From NCBI RefSeq assembly GCF_024296685.1, contig NZ_CP100763.1, forward strand, positions 496,001 to 560,000: DNA of 64,000 nt, in the 5' to 3' direction. The stretch is from Natrinema marinum (lineage in GTDB: Archaea > Halobacteriota > Halobacteria > Halobacteriales > Natrialbaceae). The notes under the pieces are model-generated. The model was not told the origin of the DNA. It saw only the letters and a program-made list of their open reading frames with translations, and made no database searches. Below are positions 1-8,142 of this stretch, one piece after another (the first letter of the stretch is position 1; every line of letters begins with the position of its first letter). A program made the translations under genes and the position numbers.

Positions 1-1673
1 TCCGACGCCTCTGACTCGTACTCCTCGGCGTCGGCCCGAAGCTGCCCGCGCTGGTCGCGCCGGTCGTCGATGGCCTCGCGTTTCTCCGCGAGTAGCTGCT
101 TCAGGTTGTCGCGGTTCTCCTCGAGCCGGTCGACCCGCCGCTCTGCCTCTCGCAGCCCTTCGGCGCGTTCGATCCGCTCGTCGAGTCCGTCGCGTTCGGC
201 TTCGAGTTCCTCGCGGCGCGCCTCGAGGTCGGCCAGTTCCTCGCGGCGGTCGTCCAGTACGTCGACGTGGGGCGAGTCCGCGACCGGCTGGCCACACTCG
301 GGGCACTTCCCCTCCTCTAGTAACCGTTCGCCCTCCTCGATGGCGTTCTCCGCGGCCCGGATGTCGGCCGTCACGTCGTTGAGGTCCGCGACGATATCCT
401 CGCGTTCGGCCTCGAGTTCCTCGAGATGGGAGTCCGCCTCGCCGAAGGCGACCAGCGCGTCGTCGAACGCCGCACGCGCGTTTTCGATCTGCTCGTCGAA
501 GTCTTCCAGTTTCGCCTCGCGCTCCGCGATGGCCTCCTCGTCGGCCTCGATCCGCTCGTCGAGATCGTCCGCATCGTCGCGAGCCGCCTCGGCTTGAACT
601 TCGAGGTCGTCGGCCTCCTCACGGAGCCGCTCTGCCTCGTTGTTCCCCTCGGTGATCGTCACCCGAACGTCCTCGAGGTCGTCGCGGAGTTCCTCGTCGC
701 GGGCCTCGAGGTCCGCGATGCGATCCGCGACCGTCTCTTCGTCCGGGCTGGTCCCCTCGAGATTAGTCTCGGCGAGCAACTCGGCGCGTTCGTCGGCGAG
801 TTCCTCGCGCCGTTCTCGCAGATCGCGGATCTCCTCGGACGCGTCCTCGCGCTCGCGTTCGGTCTCGGAGATCTTCGAGCGGAGGTCGTCGATCTCCCCC
901 TCGAGTTCTGCGATTTCCTCGCGGGTCTCTTCGTGGCGCTCGAGGACGTCTTCGGCGGTCTCGAGCGTCTCCTCGGCCTGATCCCGTTGGGTCTCGTAAC
1001 GGTCGATCTCCTCGCCGACCTCGGCCCGGCGCGACTCGAGGCCGTTGAGCCGCTCGTGGAGGTCTTTGTCCGCTTTCTGCTCGACCTGTTTGCGAACGTT
1101 CTCGAGAACCTCGCGTTGCCCGTCGAGGACGGTCTTGACGCCCAGCCGGGCCTCACTGCCGCGCTCGCGGTACTCCTCGAGGGCCCCGAGCTGGAGGAGG
1201 TCGTCGATCATGTCCTGTCGGTCGCTCGGCGAGGCGTGGATGAGCTTGTTGACCTCGCCCTGGCGGACGTACGCGCAGTTGACGAACGCCTCGGCATCCA
1301 TCCGCAGGAGTTCGGTTACCTCGCGGCGCACGTCGCGAGCCCCCTCGATCGCCCCGTCGGGCGTCTCGAGGACGCACTTCGTCGTGGTCGCGCGGTCGCC
1401 GCGCAGCTTCAGTCGGCGCTCGGCGCGGTACTCACGATTGTCGTGGGTGAACCAGAGTTCGACCTCGGCTTCCTCCTCGCCGGTCGTGATCACGTCGTCT
1501 AGGGTGCGATCGTCCAGCGCTTTCGAGCCATAGAGCGCGAAGAAGACCGCCTCGAGCAGCGTCGACTTCCCGCTGCCGTTGACGCCGTGGACGACGGTGA
1601 CGCCGCGCTCGAGCGAGAGGTCGGCGTCGCCGTAGCACTTGAAGTTCAGCAGGCGAACGCGGTCGACCCTCAC
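1..1673 (-). CDS. rad50: DNA double-strand break repair ATPase Rad50 (3' part beyond window)
   Basis: SMC-like ATPase that works with Mre11 in double-strand break processing. Only the N-terminal ~557 codons are present; the C-terminal Walker B/signature lobe lies outside the window. The GTG start at 1671-1673 overlaps the mre11 stop (GTGA). The N-terminus reads [11 protein letters not shown], followed at about residues 29-38 by a Walker A loop ([10 protein letters not shown]). A long Glu/Arg-rich heptad coiled coil follows, interrupted near nt 290-303 by a CPECG zinc hook, the dimerisation motif typical of Rad50. The overlap with mre11 indicates a translationally coupled operon. Identification is firm; only the missing C-terminus is unknown. 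Confidence 0.95.
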   Translation of the reverse strand, partial: MRVDRVRLLNFKCYGDADLSLERGVTVVHGVNGSGKSTLLEAVFFALYGSKALDDRTLDDVITTGEEEAEVELWFTHDNREYRAERRLKLRGDRATTTKCVLETPDGAIEGARDVRREVTELLRMDAEAFVNCAYVRQGEVNKLIHASPSDRQDMIDDLLQLGALEEYRERGSEARLGVKTVLDGQREVLENVRKQVEQKADKDLHERLNGLESRRAEVGEEIDRYETQRDQAEETLETAEDVLERHEETREEIAELEGEIDDLRSKISETEREREDASEEIRDLRERREELADERAELLAETNLEGTSPDEETVADRIADLEARDEELRDDLEDVRVTITEGNNEAERLREEADDLEVQAEAARDDADDLDERIEADEEAIAEREAKLEDFDEQIENARAAFDDALVAFGEADSHLEELEAEREDIVADLNDVTADIRAAENAIEEGERLLEEGKCPECGQPVADSPHVDVLDDRREELADLEARREELEAERDGLDERIERAEGLREAERRVDRLEENRDNLKQLLAEKREAIDDRRDQRGQLRADAEEYESEAS

Positions 1674-2977
1674 GCGAAATCACCCAGCGATGCGGTGTCG
1701 GCCCCGCCGTCTGCGTCTCCGGTGTCGGTCCCGTCGTCCTCTGGTTCGGCCTCGGCGGCCGTCTCGCCCTCACCGTCACTACCCGCGGACTCGCTCGGCT
1801 CCGCGAGCTGATCGGCGACCGTCGTCACGTCCGCGTCGCCCGGTTCGCGCTCCGGGGCGGGTTCGAACGCCGACTCGTCGTCCTCGAGCAGTTCCCGGAC
1901 CCGGCGTTCGACGGACTCGCGGACGTTCGAATCGGCCACGTCGTCGTTCCGGACGGTCTCGTCGATGCCGAGGGCGGCGTCGCTGAGCCCGAGTTCACGC
2001 ACTCGCTTCCGGACGGCGTCGTCCGGATCGGCGAAGCTCACCGACACCTCCTCGTCCTCGTCGGGGAGTTCCCTGCGGTCGTTCACGCGGGCGACCAGCG
2101 CGCCGCGATCGATCGCGAGTTCCTCGATCGCGGCCGGCGTGACCGGCCGACCGTCGCCTTCGACGGTGACGATGACGACCGCGTCCTCGAGGTCGTGCTG
2201 GCGGACGCGTTCCTGTACCCGGTCGACTCCCTCGCCGTCCTCGAGTTCGACGTCGACGAAGACGAACTCGCGGGTGTCGGTGAGTCCCCGTCGGCTGATC
2301 GCGACCGACTCGTCGTACTCGACGAGGTTGTAGCCCCGCTCCTCGCGCTCGCTGGCGCTCGCGCGCTCGGTCGAGCCGCAGTAGGTGACCCACGTCTCGC
2401 GGACTTCGGCGGTATCGGGCGCGTGGTTGTCCCCCAGCAGGACGGCGTCGAAATCGACCGTCGATTCCTCGAGGACGGTCTCGGTATCCCAGTCGGCGTG
2501 GGCAAAGGGTTCGAAGAGGCCGTGGCTCACGAGCGTGGCGTGATCTGCGTCGTCGGGGACGGACTCGAACTCGTACTCGAGGTCCTCGCGACGCGATCGG
2601 GGGACGAAGTCCAGCCCGTAGAAAGCGGCGTCGCCGACGACGACCGGTTCGGCGCCGAGCCGGGTTGCGAGGCCGAGGTCCGCGAAGAGGTCGAGCCACT
2701 GGGCGTCGCGTTTGGATTCGTGATTGCCGACGACGGCGAGAAAGGGGATGTCGGCGTCCGAGAGGGTTCGAAGTACGTCGACGGTTCCCTGCAGATCGAC
2801 CAGACTCGGTCGGCGGTCGTGAAAGAGGTCGCCGGCGTGGACCACGGCGTCCACGTCGTCTTCGACCGCGTCGTCGACGACGTTCCGGAACGCCTCGAGG
2901 AAGTCCCGTCGTCGCTCGGGCGAGTTGTACTGCTGGTACCCGATGTGGGTATCGCCCGTATGGATAACCCGCGTCAT
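1670..2977 (-). CDS. mre11: DNA double-strand break repair nuclease Mre11
   Basis: Calcineurin-like metallophosphoesterase nuclease, 435 aa, partner of Rad50. Metal-binding motifs are visible in order: DTH (D9, H11), GDLFH (D50, H53), GNHE (84-87), a SHG motif near 150 and GDNH further on. The C-terminal ~120 residues are acidic and low-complexity, as is common for haloarchaeal Mre11. It lies upstream of rad50 with a 4-nt overlap, so Mre11 and Rad50 should be co-translated. The ATG start is directly followed by the family N-terminus [13 protein letters not shown], so it is well supported. Confidence 0.96.
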   Translation of the reverse strand: MTRVIHTGDTHIGYQQYNSPERRRDFLEAFRNVVDDAVEDDVDAVVHAGDLFHDRRPSLVDLQGTVDVLRTLSDADIPFLAVVGNHESKRDAQWLDLFADLGLATRLGAEPVVVGDAAFYGLDFVPRSRREDLEYEFESVPDDADHATLVSHGLFEPFAHADWDTETVLEESTVDFDAVLLGDNHAPDTAEVRETWVTYCGSTERASASEREERGYNLVEYDESVAISRRGLTDTREFVFVDVELEDGEGVDRVQERVRQHDLEDAVVIVTVEGDGRPVTPAAIEELAIDRGALVARVNDRRELPDEDEEVSVSFADPDDAVRKRVRELGLSDAALGIDETVRNDDVADSNVRESVERRVRELLEDDESAFEPAPEREPGDADVTTVADQLAEPSESAGSDGEGETAAEAEPEDDGTDTGDADGGADTASLGDFA

Positions 2978-3074
2978 TGTCCCCCCGTTGGCGAGTCGCC
3001 CCTAAAGGGGTTCCGTCACCGGAGTGAAACTAAAGCCGGAACGTCACTCGAACCGAGACGTTCGTCGAGAGCGG

Positions 3075-3791
3075 TCACGTCGCCGCATCGTCGGGCGTGG
3101 AGGGTACGAACCGCGAGGCCACCCAGCCGATCGCGGCGGCGACCGCCGCCGGAACCGCGACGAAGATGCACAGCACGACGAAGAAGCCGCCGCGTTCCTC
3201 GAGCCCGCCTTGCATCGTAACGGCGGGACTGAACGCGATGATCGGCACCGAGAGGAGGACGAGGGCGACGGCGTAGGCGCTCTTCGCGACCGCTTCCTGG
3301 ACGGTTCGGCGGCGGACGAGGTAGCCGGTCGATCCGAGCCACGCGATGAGACCGAACGTCCCCGCCCAGCTCCCCCCGGCGATAATGGAGAGCACGAAGA
3401 TGCCGACGATCCCGACGATGAGTCCGCCGACGATCCCGACGACGGCGGTGAGCGTGTTGTCGACGAGCCCGCTCGGGTCCAGCAGTTCGTCCGCTTCCGC
3501 GTCGACGGATGGGCGAGTATCGACGGAACCCGTGGCGGTGCCACTCGACGTCGCATCAACGCTGCCCGTTGCGGCGGACGGGGTACCCGAAACGGCGTTG
3601 CTCGCGTTCGCGGTCACCGGCCCCGCGTTCGAGTCGCCCCACGCTTCGTCGGGGGCCGTGTCGAGGGTTGCCGACCCGGTATCCCCGGGCCCGTCGGGGA
3701 GGTCGGTCCAACAGTGCATACAGTACGCCGCCGTCTGCCCGACGGGTTCGCCACACTCCGGACAGTGCGGGTCCGCGGCGGCGTTACGCAT
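3075..3791 (-). CDS. zinc-ribbon multi-pass membrane protein, function unknown
   Basis: About 238 aa. The N-terminus carries a CPEC...CMHC zinc ribbon within the first 25 residues. A Ser/Thr/Ala-rich, low-complexity linker follows, then four or five hydrophobic segments from roughly residue 100 to the end. This is the layout of many haloarchaeal zinc-ribbon membrane proteins of unknown role. I chose the ATG at 3791; a TTG start 33 nt upstream would add ARFPLERGET, which resembles no domain. It is separated from mre11 by ~100 nt and is probably monocistronic. No function can be assigned. Confidence 0.75.
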   Translation of the reverse strand: MRNAAADPHCPECGEPVGQTAAYCMHCWTDLPDGPGDTGSATLDTAPDEAWGDSNAGPVTANASNAVSGTPSAATGSVDATSSGTATGSVDTRPSVDAEADELLDPSGLVDNTLTAVVGIVGGLIVGIVGIFVLSIIAGGSWAGTFGLIAWLGSTGYLVRRRTVQEAVAKSAYAVALVLLSVPIIAFSPAVTMQGGLEERGGFFVVLCIFVAVPAAVAAAIGWVASRFVPSTPDDAAT

Positions 3792-3949
3792 CGTCTCTCC
3801 CCGCTCGAGCGGAAATCGTGCCAATCGTGGTCATGGATCGATCGTTTCCGGAGCAGAGACACTACGGTGTCTTAACTGTTCTACCGCGAAACCGAATCGG
3901 CAAAGCGACGAGAGGAGAAGCGTCGAGGGCTCCGAGCGATATCGATCGC

Positions 3950-4219
3950 TCAGGACTCGATCTCGAGGCTGTAGAGGCGCTTTCGCGCGTCGGAGAACGA
4001 GAAGCGAGAGTCGATGACGTTCTGCTCGTCGAGGCGGTTCAGTGCGTACCGGACCGTTCGGGAGGGCAGCAGCGTCTCGTCGGCGATCTGTTGTTGGGTC
4101 ATCGTGTCGTTGTACTCGAGGACCTTCGCGACGAGTTTCGCACTGGGCGGCAACTCGCGCACGTCGTCCCACGTTCCCCGCTCGCTGGTCTCCTGTCGAA
4201 GCGGCTCTGAAGCGCTCAT
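3950..4219 (-). CDS. winged-helix (MarR/TrmB-like) transcriptional regulator
   Basis: 89-aa DNA-binding protein. The central segment (TQQQIADETLLPSRTVRYAL) is a helix-turn-helix and is followed by a short winged-helix tail with RLYSLEI. The ATG at 4219 is preferred over the longer reading from 4303, whose extra 28 residues overlap the AT-rich promoter region. The gene is divergent from pan with ~126 nt between start codons, so it may regulate itself and/or pan; the neighbourhood suggests this but does not prove it. Confidence 0.8.
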   Translation of the reverse strand: MSASEPLRQETSERGTWDDVRELPPSAKLVAKVLEYNDTMTQQQIADETLLPSRTVRYALNRLDEQNVIDSRFSFSDARKRLYSLEIES

Positions 4220-4345
4220 CCTACCCTCCCATTCCGAATACGAGGTGATAATATTTTCCATTCTAATTAATGCACTGCAGTAATTCCGTGCGATTGAGTG
4301 CACCTACCCGAAGCCTCTTAAGAACCAACACCCAAAGGTCGGGTG
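4220..4345. promoter_or_regulatory. divergent promoter region between the HTH gene and pan
   Basis: AT-rich spacer with several TATA-like stretches (ataatatttt near 4247-4256, attctaatta near 4260-4269) and an 8-bp palindrome ACTGCAGT at 4274-4281 flanked by AATTAATGC and AATT. A ctcttaag box near 4314-4321 sits ~25-30 nt before the pan ATG, consistent with a leaderless pan transcript. The palindrome is a candidate operator for the adjacent HTH protein; this is inference. Confidence 0.45.
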
Positions 4346-5563
4346 ATGAGCGACACTGTGGACGACGTCGACCTCCCATACGACGAGGACGAGGCGTCCC
4401 AACAGGAGAAAATCCAGTCGCTCGAGGAACGGCTGGAGATACTCGAGGCGCAAAACGAGGAGATGCGGGACAAGCTCCTCGACGCCAACGCCGAGAACAA
4501 CAAGTACCAGCAGAAACTCGAGCGACTCACGCACGAGAACAAGAAACTCAAGCAGTCCCCGCTGTTCGTCGCCACAGTCCAGGAGATCACGGACGAGGGC
4601 GTCATCATCAAACAGCACGGGAACAACCAGGAGGCCCTGACCGAGGTCACAGACGAGATGCGCGACGATCTCGAGCCCGACGCGCGGGTCGCGGTCAACA
4701 ACTCGCTGTCTATCGTCAAGCCCCTCTCGAACGAGACCGACGTGCGCGCTCGCGTGATGGAAGTTACCGAGAGCCCCGAGGTGAGCTACGAGGACATCGG
4801 TGGCCTCGAAGAGCAGATGCAGGAGGTCCGCGAGACCGTCGAGATGCCCCTCGAGAAGCCCGAGATGTTCGACGACGTGGGTATCGACCCGCCGAGCGGC
4901 GTCCTGCTCTATGGGCCGCCGGGGACGGGCAAGACGATGCTCGCCAAGGCCGTGGCCAACCAGACCGACGCCACCTTCATCAAGATGGCCGGCTCGGAAC
5001 TGGTCCACAAATTCATCGGCGAGGGGGCGAAGCTCGTCCGCGACCTGTTCAAGGTCGCCCGCGAGCACGAGCCCGCCGTCATCTTCATCGACGAGATCGA
5101 CGCCATCGCCGCCAAGCGAACGGAGTCGAAGACCTCCGGCGACGCCGAGGTCCAGCGGACGATGATGCAACTGCTCTCCGAGATGGACGGCTTCGAGGAG
5201 CGCGGCGAGATCCGCATCATCGCCGCCACGAATCGCTTCGACATGCTTGACCGCGCCATCCTCCGTCCCGGCCGCTTCGACCGCCTCATCGAGGTTCCCA
5301 AGCCCAATCAGGAGGGCCGCGAGATCATCTTCGAGATCCACACCCGTGGCATGAACGTCGCCGACGATGTCGACTTCGCCGAACTGGCCACCGAGGCCGA
5401 GGAGGCGTCCGGCGCCGACATCAAAGCGGTCTGCACCGAAGCCGGGATGTTCGCCATCCGTGACGACCGCACCGAGATCCGGATGGAGGACTTCCGCAGC
5501 GCCTGGGACAAGGTCCAGGCCGAATCCGACGAGACCGAAGAGGTCTCGAAGACCTTCGCCTGA
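4346..5563 (+). CDS. pan: proteasome-activating nucleotidase (PAN)
   Basis: AAA+ ATPase that unfolds substrates and feeds them into the 20S proteasome; ~405 aa. An N-terminal heptad coiled coil (about residues 15-70) precedes an OB-fold segment. Next come Walker A GPPGTGKT (190-197), Walker B (VIFIDEID, about 247-254), and an arginine-rich stretch RPGRFDRLIEVP. The ATG at 4346 is preferred to the GTG one codon upstream because the N-terminus MSDTVDDVDLPYDE matches the family. The C-terminus is KTFA, not the hydrophobic-Tyr-X motif that docks many PAN proteins on the 20S ring. Haloarchaea often have two PAN paralogues; this could be either. Confidence 0.95.
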   Translation: MSDTVDDVDLPYDEDEASQQEKIQSLEERLEILEAQNEEMRDKLLDANAENNKYQQKLERLTHENKKLKQSPLFVATVQEITDEGVIIKQHGNNQEALTEVTDEMRDDLEPDARVAVNNSLSIVKPLSNETDVRARVMEVTESPEVSYEDIGGLEEQMQEVRETVEMPLEKPEMFDDVGIDPPSGVLLYGPPGTGKTMLAKAVANQTDATFIKMAGSELVHKFIGEGAKLVRDLFKVAREHEPAVIFIDEIDAIAAKRTESKTSGDAEVQRTMMQLLSEMDGFEERGEIRIIAATNRFDMLDRAILRPGRFDRLIEVPKPNQEGREIIFEIHTRGMNVADDVDFAELATEAEEASGADIKAVCTEAGMFAIRDDRTEIRMEDFRSAWDKVQAESDETEEVSKTFA

Positions 5564-5759
5564 GAACGCTCGAGGTCGACGCCGTTCGCGGTTCGTTTTC
5601 CCTCTCTCTCTTCGTCAGTACCGCTTCGAATTCGCCAGTCAGTGCTGTGCTCGAGCCCGACGGGCTCGTTCGCTGTGGTAAAAAGGATAGCGTCTATCAA
5701 CGAGAGCGAGCGACCTCGAGACGTATCTCACCGTTTGCCGACGCGGTTTCGAGGCCCCG

Positions 5760-5897
5760 TTACAGGGCCGCGAAGACGAGCCACGGGACGATAAACAGCG
5801 CTACCGTCAGCACGACGAGGATTAGTCCGTAGCCGATGCCCGTTCCCGCAGCGGCGAGCCACGCTGGATGCTCGTATTCGCCGAGATCAACTGCCAT
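5760..5897 (-). CDS. small single-span membrane protein
   Basis: 45-aa ORF starting MAVDLGEYEHPAWLAAAGTG, followed by one long hydrophobic span (IGYGLILVVLTVALFIVPWLVF) and a stop. The hydrophobic pattern, Gly/Pro placement, ATG start and codon use typical of haloarchaeal coding DNA argue for a real micro-protein, although it is short. It lies convergent to pan. No family function is known to me; similar tiny membrane proteins are frequent in haloarchaeal genomes. Confidence 0.55.
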   Translation of the reverse strand: MAVDLGEYEHPAWLAAAGTGIGYGLILVVLTVALFIVPWLVFAAL

Positions 5898-5989
5898 GTG
5901 CGTCTCATCCGGCGACGAGCGCATAAACGTACCGGAACCCCGATTCGGTCGCTCGGCCGCGACCCGACCGGATCGCCTCGAGCCATGGA

Positions 5990-6196
5990 CTACCGATAGA
6001 CGTTCTCGTACCGCTCGCGGTACTCACACAGGGCAATTCGAACTCTGCGTTGCGAGGTGAATCCGAAGCCGACCGCCCCACACTCGTCGGCGTCACACTC
6101 CCACCGGAACGTGTCGGGATCGCGGTCTTTGGTCACCGAGGCGGCCGTCTCGCACAGGGGGCAGATCCAGCCCCACCGCGTATCGCCCGCGTCCAC
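5990..6196 (-). CDS. small zinc-finger protein
   Basis: 68-aa protein with a CPLC motif (residues 12-15) and a second metal-binding pair around CDADEC, giving a single four-Cys zinc finger, followed by a basic tail (SQRRVRIALCEYRERYENVYR). Small zinc fingers of this type are abundant in haloarchaea and most are uncharacterised. It is divergent from the downstream guaA and probably has its own promoter. The function may be nucleic-acid or protein binding, but that is inference. Confidence 0.7.
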   Translation of the reverse strand: MDAGDTRWGWICPLCETAASVTKDRDPDTFRWECDADECGAVGFGFTSQRRVRIALCEYRERYENVYR

Positions 6197-6375
6197 GTTC
6201 GGCCGATCGATTGGTTTCCGACGGTAATAGGGTGTGCACCGAAAAGGGCGCTCCTCGAGTCGGTCGCCGTTTATCAGTCACATCGAGATCGGGCGCCGAT
6301 TCCGACCGCCGTTGCCGTTCACACCGAGAGCGTTTTTCGGACCGCTTTTACCGGGTGGCCCGCTACGAACACCCA

Positions 6376-6930
6376 ATGACGAAGATCGTCGTGGTGGACA
6401 ACCACGGACAGTTCACCCACCTCGAGCGCCGGGCACTTCGCGACCTCGGTGTCGAGACGGAACTGATCGACAACGACACGCCACCCGAGGAGGTCGACGC
6501 CGACGGCGTCGTCCTCTCGGGCGGTCCGGACATGGACCGCATCGGCCGTTCCGCCGACTACCTCGAGGCCGGCGTCCCGGTGCTGGGCATCTGTCTGGGA
6601 ATGCAACTGATCGCCGAGGAACTCGGCGGCCGCGTCGGCAGCGGCGAGTACGGCGGCTACGCCGACGTGACCGTCGACATCGTCGACGCCGAGGACCCGC
6701 TGACCGGCTCGCTGCACCCTGAGACACGGGTCTGGGCGAGCCACGCCGACGAGGTCACGGAACTGCCCGACGGGTTCGAACTGACCGCAAAAAGCGATGT
6801 CTGCGACGTGGAGGCGATGAGCGACACCGATCGCGACCTCTACGGCGTCCAGTGGCACCCGGAAGTCGCCCACACCGAAGAAGGCGACGAGATCTTCGAG
6901 AACTTCCTGACGATCTGCGAGTCGGCGTAA
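6376..6930 (+). CDS. guaA: GMP synthase (glutamine-hydrolysing) subunit A
   Basis: Class I glutamine amidotransferase, 184 aa, that supplies ammonia to the separate ATP-pyrophosphatase subunit of archaeal GMP synthase (XMP to GMP). The catalytic triad is visible: Cys73 in GICLGMQ, His161 and Glu163 in QWHPEV. The length is that of the stand-alone archaeal glutaminase subunit. The ATG at 6376 begins MTKIVVVDNHGQ, the expected N-terminus. The PPi-synthetase partner is not in the window. A decayed copy of its N-terminal third occurs ~5.4 kb downstream (11838-12016). Confidence 0.93.
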   Translation: MTKIVVVDNHGQFTHLERRALRDLGVETELIDNDTPPEEVDADGVVLSGGPDMDRIGRSADYLEAGVPVLGICLGMQLIAEELGGRVGSGEYGGYADVTVDIVDAEDPLTGSLHPETRVWASHADEVTELPDGFELTAKSDVCDVEAMSDTDRDLYGVQWHPEVAHTEEGDEIFENFLTICESA

Positions 6931-7080
6931 TCGAGTCCCGTGGTCGGTTTCCGCTGACAGACCGTCGAGACGAGCGGTAGAGCCGTTCGCAAGCCGTCCG
7001 CGTATAGAAATCCGGTCACGAGATGCTTTGTCGGCGACCCGGTGACATCGACGTTAGGTGGTATCGTTCGTGTCTAAAAG

Positions 7081-7103
7081 AGTATATATCGGTTCGAAAC
7101 CGA
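7081..7103 (+). promoter_or_regulatory. TATA-like box followed by an inverted repeat
   Basis: agtatatat at 7081-7089 is a good archaeal TATA match and runs directly into TCGGTT-cga-AACCGA (7089-7103), a 6-bp inverted repeat with a 3-nt spacer. A factor bound there would cover the promoter of the downstream NmrA-like gene. The start codon is ~96 nt away, implying a leadered transcript, which agrees with the ribosome-binding site at 7185. Confidence 0.5.
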
Positions 7104-7184
7104 ACTACGTAACGTGATGCAACCAGTCGCAGGCGGCGGTTCGTTCGCGGTCGTATCGATAGAAACCGACGAAAGGGGAACGGA

Positions 7185-7192
7185 GGAGGTGA
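7185..7192 (+). promoter_or_regulatory. strong Shine-Dalgarno site
   Basis: GGAGGTGA lies 6 nt before the ATG at 7199 and is a perfect complement of the haloarchaeal 16S rRNA 3' end. It fixes the start of the NmrA-like gene and is notable because most genes in this window look leaderless. Confidence 0.75.
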
Positions 7193-7198
7193 ACTGAC

Positions 7199-8104
7199 AT
7201 GGTCGAGAGCGTTCTCGTCACCGGCGCGACCGGCAATCAGGGCGGTGCGGTGGTCGACCATCTGCTGGCGTCCGACACCGACTTCGATGTCTACGGACTG
7301 ACTCGCGACGCCTCGAGCGACCGCGCCCAGGAACTGACAGAGCGGGGCGTGACGATGGTCGAAGGTAATCTGAACGACAAAGAGTCGCTGGCCCCGCACG
7401 TCGCCGAGGTCGACGCCGTCTTCGCGGTCACGAACTTCTGGACGGAAGGGTACGACACACAGGTCCAGCAGGGGGAGACCCTCGCCGAGGTCGCCGCCGA
7501 GGAAGGGGTCGACCAGTTCGTCTTCAGCGGCGTCGGCAGCCACGAGCGAGACACCGGCGTCCCCCACTTCGACTCCGCCTGGGAGATCGATCAGTACGCT
7601 CAGGAACTCGACCTCCCGCTGACCGTTCTCCAGCCCGTGTTCTTCTTCCAGAACCTCGAGGCCTTCGCCGAGGACATCGTCGAGGATGGGCAGCTCGCGC
7701 TCCCGCTCGAGGAAGGCGTCTCCCTCCAGATGATCGACGTGGACGACGTCGGTCAGGCTGCAGCGGTCGCGCTCGCAAACCCCGACGAGTTCGTCGGCGA
7801 GCGGATCGAACTCGCGGGCGACGAACTAACCCTTGCCGAGACCGCCGACGTGCTCTCTGCGGTCACCGGCCGAGATGTCGAGCCGGTCCACGTCCCGATC
7901 GAGGACGCCTACGAGAGCTTCGGCGAGGAGTTCACCGTCATGTGCGAGTGGTTCAACGAGGTCGGCTACGACGCCGACATCGACGCGCTCGAGGAGCAGT
8001 TCGGCTTCGAGTTCACCGACCTCGAGACGTACCTCCGCGAGCACGGCTGGGAGAACAAGGACGGCATGGCGGCGACGCCGGGCTGGGTTAAAGCGATGCA
8101 ATAG
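7199..8104 (+). CDS. NmrA-like NAD(P)-binding protein
   Basis: 301-aa Rossmann-fold protein of the NmrA/HSCARG group of atypical short-chain dehydrogenases, which act as redox sensors or NAD(P)H-quinone type oxidoreductases. The dinucleotide loop GATGNQG is at residues 9-15, and FVFSGVGS is the usual NmrA strand. The canonical SDR Tyr-x3-Lys pair is not obvious, as in many NmrA-like proteins. The start is fixed by the GGAGGTGA site 6 nt upstream. The gene stands alone, with a palindromic promoter region upstream and the RND gene convergent downstream. Confidence 0.88.
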   Translation: MVESVLVTGATGNQGGAVVDHLLASDTDFDVYGLTRDASSDRAQELTERGVTMVEGNLNDKESLAPHVAEVDAVFAVTNFWTEGYDTQVQQGETLAEVAAEEGVDQFVFSGVGSHERDTGVPHFDSAWEIDQYAQELDLPLTVLQPVFFFQNLEAFAEDIVEDGQLALPLEEGVSLQMIDVDDVGQAAAVALANPDEFVGERIELAGDELTLAETADVLSAVTGRDVEPVHVPIEDAYESFGEEFTVMCEWFNEVGYDADIDALEEQFGFEFTDLETYLREHGWENKDGMAATPGWVKAMQ

Positions 8105-8142
8105 TCGTCACGAGCCAACTCGAGCGATCGCTCGCCGATCGC

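Noticed and set aside
4304-5341. A 345-codon frame opposite pan
   Set aside because: Shadow of the pan coding sequence; no motif and no promoter at its start.
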